Shown: in pieces, positions 1 through 8,989 of the stretch | How positions within the stretch are numbered: the first letter of the stretch is position 1 | How the letters are laid out: each line of letters opens with the position of its first letter | NCBI GenBank assembly: GCA_036658435.1 | Contig: JAVXEO010000033.1 | Location: 1 to 25,007 of the forward strand | DNA from: DIGJ01 sp036658435 | GTDB lineage: Bacteria; Bacillota; Clostridia; Lachnospirales; Lachnospiraceae | Length of the DNA stretch: 25,007 nucleotides | Direction of reading: 5' to 3' | Notes under the pieces: generated by a model | Databases searched by the model: none | Told to the model about the DNA's origin: nothing | The model's input: only the letters and a program-made list of their open reading frames with translations | Program-made: the position numbers and the translations under genes

Positions 1-1192
1 CAGCATAAGGTGGTTCAATGGGAGCATCGGCACTTAATTCAATGGAAGAACCTTGAATAAAGGCACCATCTGCCATAATAACTTCAGAATGGTATCCCGG
101 CATTGCCCATGGTTCCGGAGTTACAAAGCTGTCTACCGGTGCCGCTGACTGGATTCCTTTACAAAATGCAATAATGGCTTCTGGCGATCCCAGAGTTACT
201 GCCTGAATAATATCATATCTTTCTTCTGTTCCATTTGGAATAACTGGAAATCCTAGTTTTTCATAAACATTCGCAGCAAAAACAGCTCCTTTTAAGGCTC
301 CGGAAACTACTTGTGGTGCCATGAAAAATCCTTGATAAAGCACACCGTTTAAGCCAAGAGAAGGACCTACTTCTTTACCAAGTCCCGGTGCACTCAGGCG
401 ATAAGCTGCATTCTCTACATACTCTGTTTTTCCTACGATATAACCGCCAACAGGTGCTAGTCCTCCCCCAGGATTTTTTATAAGAGATCCCACACACAAA
501 TCCGCGCCTACTTCCGTAGGCTCTATAATTTCCACAAATTCACCATAGCAGTTATCCACCATACAGATCACTTCCGGTTTTATTTCTTTTATAAAATGGA
601 TTAGTTCTCCAATTCTTTCAACGGATAAGGTTGGTCTGGTTGCATATCCTTTTGAACGCTGAATCGTCACCATTTTTGTTCGTTTATTGATTCCTTTTCT
701 AATGGAATCATAATCAAAATCTCCATTAGGAAGTAAATCGGCTTGTGCATAAGTAACGCCATATTCTGCAAGAGAACCACGGCATTCCCGAATTCCAATG
801 ACACCTTCTAAGGTATCATATGGTTTTCCAACCGGTGAAAACAATTCATCACCAGGCCTCAAATTCCCAGATAATGCAACCGTAAGTGCATGGGTTCCAC
901 AGGTAAGCTGTGGACGAACCAATGCCGCCTGGGCATGAAAGGTTTTGGCATATACTTCCTCTAAAGTATCACGTCCCAAGTCATTGTATCCATATCCTGT
1001 GGTTGCGGCAAAGTGAATATCACTAACTCTGCAGTCCTGCATTGCTTTAATTACCTTCATTTGATTATATTCCGCAATCTGATCAATGGATTCAAAGCGT
1101 TCCTTTAAATTATTTAAAATATCTTCACAATAATTTTGTACTTTATCACTGATATGAAGAGATTCATAGATTTCATTTACATGATTTTTCAT
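1..1192 (-). CDS. Methionine gamma-lyase / aluminium resistance family PLP enzyme (3' end cut by window)
   Basis: Reading from an ATG at 1192, an uninterrupted frame of 397 codons runs off the left edge. The protein belongs to the fold-type I PLP family annotated as cystathionine beta-lyase-like aluminium resistance protein (COG4100, YnbB). The PLP-binding lysine is probably K239 in the stretch GSLIKNPGGG, and the preceding segment MVDNCYGEFVE fits the cofactor-contacting aspartate. The family is about 420 residues long, so only some 25-30 C-terminal residues should be missing. A ribosome binding site AAGGA lies about 11 bases before the ATG. It follows miaA by 41 bases with no terminator, so it is probably the last visible gene of the mut operon. 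Substrate is unknown; C-S lyase activity is inferred from family only. Many clostridia have hfq between miaA and this gene; it is absent here. Confidence 0.88.
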   Translation of the reverse strand, partial: MKNHVNEIYESLHISDKVQNYCEDILNNLKERFESIDQIAEYNQMKVIKAMQDCRVSDIHFAATTGYGYNDLGRDTLEEVYAKTFHAQAALVRPQLTCGTHALTVALSGNLRPGDELFSPVGKPYDTLEGVIGIRECRGSLAEYGVTYAQADLLPNGDFDYDSIRKGINKRTKMVTIQRSKGYATRPTLSVERIGELIHFIKEIKPEVICMVDNCYGEFVEIIEPTEVGADLCVGSLIKNPGGGLAPVGGYIVGKTEYVENAAYRLSAPGLGKEVGPSLGLNGVLYQGFFMAPQVVSGALKGAVFAANVYEKLGFPVIPNGTEERYDIIQAVTLGSPEAIIAFCKGIQSAAPVDSFVTPEPWAMPGYHSEVIMADGAFIQGSSIELSADAPIEPPYA

Positions 1193-1233
1193 AAATTTAA
1201 TTTTCCTTATCCTTAAGTAGTCGTTCTCTTATT

Positions 1234-2175
1234 TTATAGTATTAATTTTTCTTTTAATTGACAAAGTATTTCTTCTAAAATGGCATCTTCAGAAGAATAC
1301 TTTTCCTTTGGAAGCCAAATCACTTCTTTTTCACGTTGGAACCAGGTAAGCTGTCTTTTTGCAAAGTGCCGGGTATCCCGTTTTAAAATATAAAGGGCTT
1401 CTTCTAAGGTGGTCCTATTCTCTAAATACTCAAAAATTTCTTTATATCCAAGTCCCTGCATGGAAGTCAGACTCTTATCATATCCTTTTTTCTTTAGATT
1501 TTCAACCTCATTTATTAATCCGTCCTCCAGCATTTGGTCTATACGTCCATTAATTCGTTCATAAAGAACCGATCTTTCTTGATTTAAAACAAAGTAAGCA
1601 AAATTATAGGGAGATTCTTTTTGACGTTCTATTTGATTGTGCTTTGAAATCTTTTCTCCGGTTTGTTCATAATATTCTATAGCACGAATGACTTTTTTAA
1701 TATTATTTTCATGAATATTCAACGCCGATTCCGGATCAATTTCTTTTAATTTTTCATGGAGTGCATGCGCTCCCATTCTCTTCCCTTCCTCTTCTAAATT
1801 CTTTCGGAGATTGTTTTCTATCTCGTTTTCTTTAAAGTCGATATCGTAAACAAGAGACTGGATATAGAATCCCGTACCGCCTACTACAATTGGAATTTTA
1901 TTTTTACTATAAATGGTGTTTAAGGCTTCTTTTGCAAGTGTCTGAAACTTTACAATATTAAATTCTTCTCCTGGAGGCAGCAGATCTATTAAATAATGTT
2001 TAATTCCCTGCATCTCTTCCTTTGTAATTTTTGCCGTTCCAATATTCATTTCTTTATATACCTGCATGGAATCCGCAGATATGATTTCACCATTAATTTT
2101 TTTTGCTAATTCTATGGATAACTTTGTTTTACCTACCGCGGTAGGTCCTGTTAAAATAATGAGTGGTTTTTTCAA
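1234..2175 (-). CDS. miaA: tRNA dimethylallyltransferase
   Basis: Transfers a dimethylallyl group to N6 of A37 in tRNAs reading UNN codons, in the cytosol. The P-loop GPTAVGKT is near the N-terminus, followed by the DSMQVYKEMNIGTAK segment that holds the catalytic DSxQ region, and later GGTGFYIQSL. The longest frame starts at an ATG at 2223, inside mutL, but I place the start at the TTG at 2175. There an AAGGCGGAG binding site sits 5 bases upstream and the protein begins MKKPLIILTG, as MiaA proteins usually do, giving 313 residues. The binding site overlaps the mutL stop codon, suggesting translational coupling. It is the fifth gene of the MutS-like/rnhA/mutS/mutL/miaA run. Identity is certain; the TTG start is likely. 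Confidence 0.96.
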   Translation of the reverse strand: MKKPLIILTGPTAVGKTKLSIELAKKINGEIISADSMQVYKEMNIGTAKITKEEMQGIKHYLIDLLPPGEEFNIVKFQTLAKEALNTIYSKNKIPIVVGGTGFYIQSLVYDIDFKENEIENNLRKNLEEEGKRMGAHALHEKLKEIDPESALNIHENNIKKVIRAIEYYEQTGEKISKHNQIERQKESPYNFAYFVLNQERSVLYERINGRIDQMLEDGLINEVENLKKKGYDKSLTSMQGLGYKEIFEYLENRTTLEEALYILKRDTRHFAKRQLTWFQREKEVIWLPKEKYSSEDAILEEILCQLKEKLIL

Positions 2176-2188
2176 AATAACTCCGCCT

Positions 2189-4057
2189 TTATACAATCCG
2201 TTTAAATTTCTTTTCAATTTCATATTTGCTCATGGAAACAATGGTTGGTCTTCCATGTGGGCAGTGATATGGATTTTCCAGTGTCATTAGTTCATCAATC
2301 AATTGATGTGCTTCCTGTTCCGATAAGTGCATATTTCCTTTTACGGCAGCTTTACAGGACATAGATGCAATTTTTTCTAAGAGAATATCTGAATTTTGAT
2401 CTTTGTTTTCGCTAACAAGAGAATCTATAATTTCAAGAAGTAAATCTTTTTGAGCAAGGTTACATAGATTTGCAGGAACGGCGCTCACGGCATATTCCTT
2501 TCCACCAAAAGATTCTATTACAAATCCCAGTTGTTCGAAACTGCTTTTTTGCTTTTTTATTATTTCTTCTTCTCGCATAGATAGGGTTATTATAATTGGT
2601 GGATTGCATATTTGAGAAGCAAATTCTCTGTTTTTTATGGATTTCATGGTTCTCTCAAATAAAACTTTTTCATGAGCAGCATGTTGGTCAATTAGAAATA
2701 ATTTATCCTGATATTCAACGAGCCAGTATGTAGAAAATAACTGTCCAATGATTCGGTGTTCTTTTTTATTCTCTTCTTTTAAAAATCCGGTTTCTTTTAA
2801 CTCTAATTTCTCTCCATGGGTTTCCTCCGCTAAGGGGTTCGTTTCTTTAAAAAGAGAAATCTGCTTTGGAGCTATATATACCGATTCTTCTTGTAATAGA
2901 AGGGAATCTTTCCGATTTGCCCCTGCTTTTCTTTGGTCTTCTATTCGATTTTTTTCAAATGGTTCCGGTCCTCTTTCCGGTGTTTCTTTTTTAGATGGTA
3001 AAAGGGGTGGTTGTGAAATTGCCCTTTCGGTTTCTTTTACCGTTTCTTCTTCAAGGGTAATCTCCGGTATCCATTCTTTTCCCTTTAAAGCTTCACAAAC
3101 AGCATCATAGACTCGTTTAAAAACTTCCTCCTGATTTAAAAAACGAACTTCCATTTTTGTGGGATGTACATTCACATCAATAAGGGCTGAATCCATTTCC
3201 AAGAGCAATACGGTAAAGGGATAGCGATGCGACATGGTATAAGGCTTGTACGCCTCTTCTATGGCACGGTTAATAAGGTTGCTTTTTATATAACGACCAT
3301 TAATAAAATAATTCATATAATTTCGGTTTCCCCGTGAAACAAGTGGTTTTCCTATAAATCCCCAAATGCTTAGAGGCGCTTCTTTTGAAGAAATTTCTAC
3401 AGTCTGGGCGGTAATCTCCCTTCCGTATATATGATAAATAATATCCTTTAAATTATGATTCCCTGTGGTTTGTATTTTAACCTGATTGTTATGAATCAAT
3501 TTAAAAGAAATATTCGGATGAGAAACAGCAAGGCGCTCCACCAAATCTGCAATGTATCCGGCTTCGGTTATGGAAGATTTTAAAAATTTTCTTCTGGCAG
3601 GGGTATTATAAAAAAGGTTTCGGACTAAAAAAGTGGTTCCTTCGGGACAACCAATTGCTTCCAGTGATTTTTCTTCTCCCCCTTCTATTATGTAGCGAGA
3701 ACCGGTAAGTGCCCCGGGTGTTTTTGTAACCAGCTCTAATTGCGAAACAGCGGCGATGCTCGACAAAGCTTCTCCGCGAAAGCCAAGGCTTTTTACGGTC
3801 ATTAAGTCTTCTACCGATTTTATTTTACTGGTAGCATGCCGTTTAAAAGCAAGGGCTATTTCGGAGCCTTCCATTCCTCCTCCATTATCGGTAATTCGAA
3901 TCAGACTCGTTCCACCTTCTTTGATTTCAATGGTTATGGAATTGGCACCGGCGTCCATTGCATTTTCTGCCAGTTCTTTTACCACCGCACTGGGTCGCTC
4001 AATCACTTCCCCTGCTGCGATTTTATTAATTGTATTTTGATCTAATAAAGTAATCAT
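2189..4057 (-). CDS. mutL: DNA mismatch repair protein MutL with latent endonuclease motif
   Basis: A 622-residue MutL. The N-terminal GHKL ATPase shows the ENAMDAGA, TDNGGGM and FRGEALSSIA motifs. The middle (about residues 335-430) is charged and low in complexity, as expected of the linker. The C-terminal dimerisation domain carries the endonuclease metal motif DQHA-x2-E-x4-E at residues 457-468, plus SCKAAVKGN and CPHGRP (599-604). This is the nicking form found in bacteria without MutH, in which MutL supplies the strand break after MutS activation. The gene lies 12 bases after mutS and its last codons carry the miaA ribosome binding site. Nothing is truncated. The nicking function is inferred from the complete set of motifs. 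Confidence 0.98.
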   Translation of the reverse strand: MITLLDQNTINKIAAGEVIERPSAVVKELAENAMDAGANSITIEIKEGGTSLIRITDNGGGMEGSEIALAFKRHATSKIKSVEDLMTVKSLGFRGEALSSIAAVSQLELVTKTPGALTGSRYIIEGGEEKSLEAIGCPEGTTFLVRNLFYNTPARRKFLKSSITEAGYIADLVERLAVSHPNISFKLIHNNQVKIQTTGNHNLKDIIYHIYGREITAQTVEISSKEAPLSIWGFIGKPLVSRGNRNYMNYFINGRYIKSNLINRAIEEAYKPYTMSHRYPFTVLLLEMDSALIDVNVHPTKMEVRFLNQEEVFKRVYDAVCEALKGKEWIPEITLEEETVKETERAISQPPLLPSKKETPERGPEPFEKNRIEDQRKAGANRKDSLLLQEESVYIAPKQISLFKETNPLAEETHGEKLELKETGFLKEENKKEHRIIGQLFSTYWLVEYQDKLFLIDQHAAHEKVLFERTMKSIKNREFASQICNPPIIITLSMREEEIIKKQKSSFEQLGFVIESFGGKEYAVSAVPANLCNLAQKDLLLEIIDSLVSENKDQNSDILLEKIASMSCKAAVKGNMHLSEQEAHQLIDELMTLENPYHCPHGRPTIVSMSKYEIEKKFKRIV

Positions 4058-4069
4058 GATAACTCCTAA

Positions 4070-6706
4070 CTACCATCTTTTTTTGATTTTTTCTTGAATC
4101 TGGTATAGTTTATTGAGTGCATCAATTGGTGTAATTTTAGTTAAGTCCATTTCCCTGAGTTCGGAAAGAATATCCTCAGAAGGATGTATGCTTTCCACGG
4201 TATCAAAAATAGAAAGCTGAAAAGAATCTTCAATTTTTGATTTTTTAATTTCGGAAGCGATGTCTCGGGTTCGAATCAGAATATCATTATCACTTAATTG
4301 TTCCACCAATTCCTTGGCACGATTTAATACGCTTTCCGGTACTCCTGCAAGTTTTGCGACTTGGATTCCATAGCTTTTATCTGCACCACCCGGTACTATT
4401 TTTCTTAAAAAAACAATATCTTCTCCCTGTTCTTTTACGGCAATACAGTAATTATTAACACTGTCTAGTCTGCCTTCTAACTCGGTAAGCTCATGATAGT
4501 GGGTTGCAAATAAGGTTTTTGCACCTAAAAGTTTTGGATTGCTAATATGCTCAACAACCGCCCATGCAATACTCAGACCATCAAAGGTACTGGTTCCGCG
4601 ACCAATCTCATCTAATATCAGGAGACTGTTTTTTGTAGCATTTCTTAGAATATTGGCAACTTCAGTCATTTCAACCATAAAGGTACTTTGTCCGCTGGCA
4701 AGGTCGTCCGAAGCGCCCACCCGCGTGAAAATCCGATCTACAATTCCTATGTCTGCCCCTTCTGCAGGTACAAAACTTCCGATTTGTGCCATTAAAACGA
4801 TGAGAGCCGATTGACGCATATAAGTGGATTTACCGGCCATATTGGGACCTGTAATAATAGAAACTCTTTTTTCGTCATTGTTTAAATAAGTATCATTAGG
4901 TACAAATAAATCATTGGTAATCATTTTTTCAACAACAGGATGGCGCCCTTTTTTTATATCAATGGTTCCCTGGGTATTTATTCGTGGACGGACAAAATTA
5001 TTATGCTCCGCAACCAGTGCAAGGGATACAAAAACATCAATTCCTGCGATTGCCTTCGCTGATGCTTGAATTCTGCATATTTCTAATGAGATTTTATCAC
5101 GAATCTGGCAAAATACATTATATTCCAGATTGAAAAGTTTATCTTCTGCGCCTAAAATCACATCTTCCAGTTTCTTTAATTCATCGGTTGTATATCGTTC
5201 TGCATTGGAGAGGGTTTGTTTGCGAACCCAGTGTGCAGGTGCTAAGTCCTTATAGGAATTGGTAACCTCCAGATAATATCCAAATACCTTATTATACTTT
5301 ACACGTAGATTTTTAATTCCGGTGGCTTCTTTTTCCCTGCTTTCTAGAGCTGCAAGCCAATCTTTTCCCTCTGTTTTTGCTTTTCTTAAGGTATCAATTT
5401 CTTCAAAATAACCATCTTTAATTAGGCCGCCTTCACGAATGCTAAGTGGTGGCTCCTCCATTATGGAGGTTTCAATAAGTTTCCAAATATCTTCCAGTGT
5501 ATCCAAAGAATCATAAAGTTTCGCTAAGTGGTGGCTATTAAAACTTTTCATCAGAAACTTAATAGGAGGCAGCATAGCTAAAGAAGCTTTAAAGGCAATT
5601 AAATCTCTTGGATTTGCACTTTTATAACTTACTTTACTAATCAAACGTTCCAAATCATAAATAGGGTTCAGATATTCACGGATTTCTTCCCGGGTAATCA
5701 CATTTTCATTTAATTCGTCAATGGCATCCAGTCGATAATTAATCTTTTCTTTATCAATCAGAGGCTGTTCAATAAAGTTTCGAAGCAGTCTTGCACCCAT
5801 TGCCGTTTTTGTCTTATCCAGTACCCATAATAAAGAACCTCGTTTCTGCTTTTCACGCAGGGTTTCTACTAACTCCAAATTTCGTCTTGTTGAGCTATCT
5901 AAAATCATGAATTTACTAGTCTGGTAAGGAGTTATCTTGGTTAAATGCAGGAGAGAGTTTTTCTGGGTTTCATACAAATATTGTAAGCAGGCACCGGCTG
6001 CAATCACACCAATGGTATAGTCGTGCAATCCTAGCCCATTCAAACTTTCCACTTTAAAATGTTCCTTTAAGGAACGAATGCAGGAATCATCATCAAAATA
6101 CCAAGGATCCAGTGGGGAAATAGAAATGCCCATACGATTTTTTAAATCTTCAATATCAATACCCGAAACGAAAAAAGAATCATTGCAAATAATCTCGGTT
6201 GGAGAAAATTTATTAATTTCGTCCAAAAGTTTCCGGTCAGAATCCACTTCCGTTACATAATAATCGCCGGTTGTAATATCTACAGTAGAAATTCCGTAAG
6301 CATTGGTAGTGTAAATAATGCACATCAAATAATTATTTTTCGTTTCATCCAATGCCTGTGTATTTAAGTTTGTTCCCGGCGTAACAATACGAATTACTTC
6401 CCGCTTTACAATCCCTTTTGCATTTTTAGGATCCTCTACCTGTTCACAAATGGCAACTTTATACCCTTTGCCAATTAATTTATTTAGATAAGCATCTACA
6501 GCATGGTAAGGGACTCCACACATAGGCGCACGTTCTTCCTGCCCACAGTTTTTTCCTGTCAGTGTTATTTCCAGTTCTTTGGAGCAAATAAGCGCATCTT
6601 CAAAAAACATTTCATAAAAATCTCCCAAACGATAAAAAAGGATACAATCCTTATGTTCATTTTTTATTTGTGTATATTGCTGCATCATTGGTGTAAGCTG
6701 TTCCAT
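4070..6706 (-). CDS. mutS: DNA mismatch repair protein MutS
   Basis: Mismatch recognition ATPase of 878 residues, a normal MutS1 length. The N-terminal mismatch-binding domain contains the F-x-E motif in GDFYEMF (F30, E32), which wedges into the mispair. The connector, lever and clamp domains follow. The ATPase has Walker A GPNMAGKST from residue 620, Walker B with LLILDEIGRGTSTFDG, and the ATHYHEL segment. The C-terminal tail ends in a helical region typical of MutS dimers or tetramers. The start codon directly follows the rnhA stop codon with no intervening base, and its GAGGG binding site lies inside the rnhA 3' end, so the two should be translationally coupled. mutL follows after 12 bases. 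Confidence 0.99.
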   Translation of the reverse strand: MEQLTPMMQQYTQIKNEHKDCILFYRLGDFYEMFFEDALICSKELEITLTGKNCGQEERAPMCGVPYHAVDAYLNKLIGKGYKVAICEQVEDPKNAKGIVKREVIRIVTPGTNLNTQALDETKNNYLMCIIYTTNAYGISTVDITTGDYYVTEVDSDRKLLDEINKFSPTEIICNDSFFVSGIDIEDLKNRMGISISPLDPWYFDDDSCIRSLKEHFKVESLNGLGLHDYTIGVIAAGACLQYLYETQKNSLLHLTKITPYQTSKFMILDSSTRRNLELVETLREKQKRGSLLWVLDKTKTAMGARLLRNFIEQPLIDKEKINYRLDAIDELNENVITREEIREYLNPIYDLERLISKVSYKSANPRDLIAFKASLAMLPPIKFLMKSFNSHHLAKLYDSLDTLEDIWKLIETSIMEEPPLSIREGGLIKDGYFEEIDTLRKAKTEGKDWLAALESREKEATGIKNLRVKYNKVFGYYLEVTNSYKDLAPAHWVRKQTLSNAERYTTDELKKLEDVILGAEDKLFNLEYNVFCQIRDKISLEICRIQASAKAIAGIDVFVSLALVAEHNNFVRPRINTQGTIDIKKGRHPVVEKMITNDLFVPNDTYLNNDEKRVSIITGPNMAGKSTYMRQSALIVLMAQIGSFVPAEGADIGIVDRIFTRVGASDDLASGQSTFMVEMTEVANILRNATKNSLLILDEIGRGTSTFDGLSIAWAVVEHISNPKLLGAKTLFATHYHELTELEGRLDSVNNYCIAVKEQGEDIVFLRKIVPGGADKSYGIQVAKLAGVPESVLNRAKELVEQLSDNDILIRTRDIASEIKKSKIEDSFQLSIFDTVESIHPSEDILSELREMDLTKITPIDALNKLYQIQEKIKKRW

Positions 6707-7183
6707 TTATAGTCCCTCTTTATCTTCTATTAAGTTCTTTCCATCGGCGGCACTGGTGGCAAGAAAATCACATCTTTCATTTTGCGCATGTCCATCGTGC
6801 CCCTTTACCCATATAAAGTGAATTTCATGAGGTTTTGCTGCTTCTAAAATACGTTTCCAAAGGTCAACATTTTTAACCGGTTCATTTTTTCCTCGTTTCC
6901 AGCCTTTTTTAATCCAGCCTTCAATCCAATGATCGTTAAATGCTTTGATTACATACTGGGAATCCGAGTATAACTCTATTTCGCATGGCTTTGTTAAAGC
7001 TTCCAGACCTACAATGGCTGCCATAAGTTCCATACGGTTATTGGTTGTTTTAATGTATCCTTGTGAAAATTCTCGGATATGTTCCTGGCCTTTCCCATCG
7101 GTATAGCTTAATATGGTTCCATAACCTCCTGGACCATCTGGGTTTCCTCTCGCCGAACCATCCGTATAAATACGAACTAACAT
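6707..7183 (-). CDS. rnhA: Ribonuclease HI
   Basis: Cleaves the RNA strand of RNA-DNA hybrids. The 158-residue protein has all catalytic positions of the family: D8 in YTDGSARGNPG-like context, E52 in RMELMAA, D74 in LYSDSQYV, H129 and D139 in VKGHDGHAQNERCD. The basic handle region (WIKKGWKRGKNEPVKN, about residues 90-105) is present, as in the E. coli type. The ribosome binding site GGAGG is well placed. It abuts mutS exactly and starts 23 bases after the MutS-like gene, so it is inside the repair operon. A second RNase H, rnhB, occurs at 18903-19664. The operon position suggests a role in hybrid or ribonucleotide removal linked to mismatch repair, which is an inference. Confidence 0.98.
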   Translation of the reverse strand: MLVRIYTDGSARGNPDGPGGYGTILSYTDGKGQEHIREFSQGYIKTTNNRMELMAAIVGLEALTKPCEIELYSDSQYVIKAFNDHWIEGWIKKGWKRGKNEPVKNVDLWKRILEAAKPHEIHFIWVKGHDGHAQNERCDFLATSAADGKNLIEDKEGL

Positions 7184-7206
7184 AGTCGTTTTCCTCCGTT
7201 AAGATA

Positions 7207-8886
7207 TTATAAAGTATTCCATGAATTACAGTTTAAGAAATGATCCACTTCTTTTGTTGCTTCCTCAATAATTGTTTCAGAATAACCTATCATGCCAAGC
7301 AATTTAATTGCATTTCGAGAAGTTGCCCTGCCTGTGTGGAGCAGGTAATCAAACAAAACTTTATTTTCCTCTATCTTTTCCTGAAAATGATAATTATTAA
7401 AATACTTTTCCAAAATATAGGTCAATTCTATATCATGAGTAGCGGCTACACATAGTGCATTCCGATAAGACAGGTTTTTTAAAATCTGGCTGGATGCAGC
7501 AATACGCTCTGCCGTATTTGTCCCACGTAATACCTCATCTACAAAACATAAAATGGGAACGCTATCTCCGGATTCATCATAAATACGTTTCAAAGATTTT
7601 ATTTCTACAATATAGTAGCTTTCCTGTGCCATAATATCATCCCGTAAAGCCATGGAAGAATAAATTTTAAAATAATTGCTTTGGAAACTGCGGCTTAAGC
7701 TGGTATATATGGTTTGTGCCAGAATGCTGTTAATGGCCATAGTTTTAATAAATGTGGACTTCCCAGAGGCATTGGAACCTGTAAGCAATATACTTCTCTC
7801 GGTTTTCAAGGAATTTTTTACCGGATTTATAATAAATGGATGATATAGATCTTCGGCTTCATAGTAAATTTTTTCATCTTTCCTTAAAGAAGGAAGGCAA
7901 TATTCATCTTGAAACAGTTTACGAAAGGAAGAAACCCCAAGCATACTATCTAAAAGACCAACAATTTCAAATAATTGATTCAAGTTCTCTTTTTTATCAT
8001 GAAGTTCTTTTACCATGTAATCAAATTTTATTAAATCTACATGAAAGAGCATACGAACATAATCAAGAAGGATATCTTGTAAAGAACCCGATATTTTTTT
8101 AGAAACAACCAAATAGGCGCCTCGTCGAAACCGTTTAAATTGTTTTACCTGTTCTTTTAATTCCTTCATATAAGAATCCAATTCCGGTATCTCTAATTTT
8201 GAAAGCTCTTCTATAAATTCCAAAGAACGTAAGAGATAAGAAAACACATTAAAATAAATTTCTATGGCTGCCTTGCATCGATAATAGGTGGTAATGTTAA
8301 AAATAAGTGCACCGGCTATTGCAAAAAGTGAATAAGATTCCAAACCGGGAATGAATATAGAGGCTATTGAAAGTGGAATCAGCAGCATACATATAAAGTG
8401 AAAATAAGGCTTATGCACTTCCAGGGAATCGGCTCGGTTCACATATTCAAAAAAGGAAAGATTTTTAAGCTTTCCAATCATCCGCAGTTTTTTTAAAACC
8501 TCAAATCGCTCCTTTTCATGTTCGGTGAAAAAGGTAATCAGACGATTCCGTTCTACTAATTTATCTTCTGAAAATTGAAGCTTCCGAAGAAGAGAATATA
8601 AATATTCCTCTCCTATGGAGCTTTCCGTGTGATTTATTAACATAAAAATTCGATCCATATCTAAATCATTCCAAGTAATATCATCCACATCAAAGGAAGC
8701 TTCTTTTTTCGATTGGTAGTATTTTGATATAGAATCCATTTTTTCATAAGAATATTCCTGTATGGGAACTTGTCCCCAGTTCTCCCTTAACTGGACTTCT
8801 ATTTTTTTCTTTAAATTTTTTTCATCCATATATAACTTACAAACTAAGACTACTAATAAAATGAAAGCAATGGCAACGTAAATCAT
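7207..8886 (-). CDS. Membrane-anchored MutS-like ATPase
   Basis: A 559-residue protein with a MutS domain V ATPase but no mismatch-binding domain. Residues 2-18 form a hydrophobic segment, and residues 162-180 and 184-202 look like a transmembrane hairpin. Residues 205-350 are helical and could match the MutS lever/core. The ATPase has Walker A TGSNASGKST (369-378), Walker B CFVDEVLRGTNT (D450) and the switch histidine in AATHD (about 484). It lacks the F-x-E motif and the MutS2 Smr nuclease domain, so it is neither MutS1 nor MutS2. Such proteins are often annotated simply as MutS-related. AAAGGAGG lies 7 bases before the ATG. It heads the operon containing rnhA, mutS, mutL and miaA. Its function is not known to me; the membrane location is inferred from hydrophobicity. 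Confidence 0.9.
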   Translation of the reverse strand: MIYVAIAFILLVVLVCKLYMDEKNLKKKIEVQLRENWGQVPIQEYSYEKMDSISKYYQSKKEASFDVDDITWNDLDMDRIFMLINHTESSIGEEYLYSLLRKLQFSEDKLVERNRLITFFTEHEKERFEVLKKLRMIGKLKNLSFFEYVNRADSLEVHKPYFHFICMLLIPLSIASIFIPGLESYSLFAIAGALIFNITTYYRCKAAIEIYFNVFSYLLRSLEFIEELSKLEIPELDSYMKELKEQVKQFKRFRRGAYLVVSKKISGSLQDILLDYVRMLFHVDLIKFDYMVKELHDKKENLNQLFEIVGLLDSMLGVSSFRKLFQDEYCLPSLRKDEKIYYEAEDLYHPFIINPVKNSLKTERSILLTGSNASGKSTFIKTMAINSILAQTIYTSLSRSFQSNYFKIYSSMALRDDIMAQESYYIVEIKSLKRIYDESGDSVPILCFVDEVLRGTNTAERIAASSQILKNLSYRNALCVAATHDIELTYILEKYFNNYHFQEKIEENKVLFDYLLHTGRATSRNAIKLLGMIGYSETIIEEATKEVDHFLNCNSWNTL

Positions 8887-8915
8887 AATATCCTCCTTTA
8901 TAAAAGTTCTAGTTC

Positions 8916-8944
8916 ATTATACATGGAAAGGGAGTGTTTTTCAA
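8916..8944 (-). promoter_or_regulatory. Sigma-A promoter of the MutS-like/rnhA/mutS/mutL/miaA operon
   Basis: On the minus strand, TTGAAA (8939-8944) is separated by exactly 17 bases from TATAAT (8916-8921). The predicted start is near 8909, giving a leader of about 23 bases that keeps the AAAGGAGG site intact. The -35 box is formed by the loop and first stem bases of the terminator hairpin of the preceding gene. It is a strong match and correctly placed, but not tested. Confidence 0.75.
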
Positions 8945-8957
8945 CACTCCCTTTTTT
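8927..8957 (-). terminator. Intrinsic terminator after the NlpC/P60 gene
   Basis: A perfect 12-bp inverted repeat (8927-8938 with 8943-8954) encloses a 4-base loop, which reads GAAA, a GNRA tetraloop, on the minus strand. The minus-strand transcript has an A run before the stem but only three Us after it, and those are paired. The plus strand has a six-T run, so it may also block antisense transcription. It lies 33 bases past the NlpC/P60 stop codon. Confidence 0.7.
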
Positions 8958-8989
8958 AAGAGATACTTTTAATGATTTTATCCATTTTA

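Noticed and set aside
2176..2223. miaA start at the ATG at 2223
   Set aside because: It would overlap mutL by 35 bases and adds residues unlike MiaA; the TTG at 2175 has an ideal ribosome binding site.
6061..6075. Short palindrome GTTCCTT-T-AAGGAAC in mutS
   Set aside because: Seven-base arms with a single central base inside a long gene are within chance expectation, and no regulatory setting is visible.
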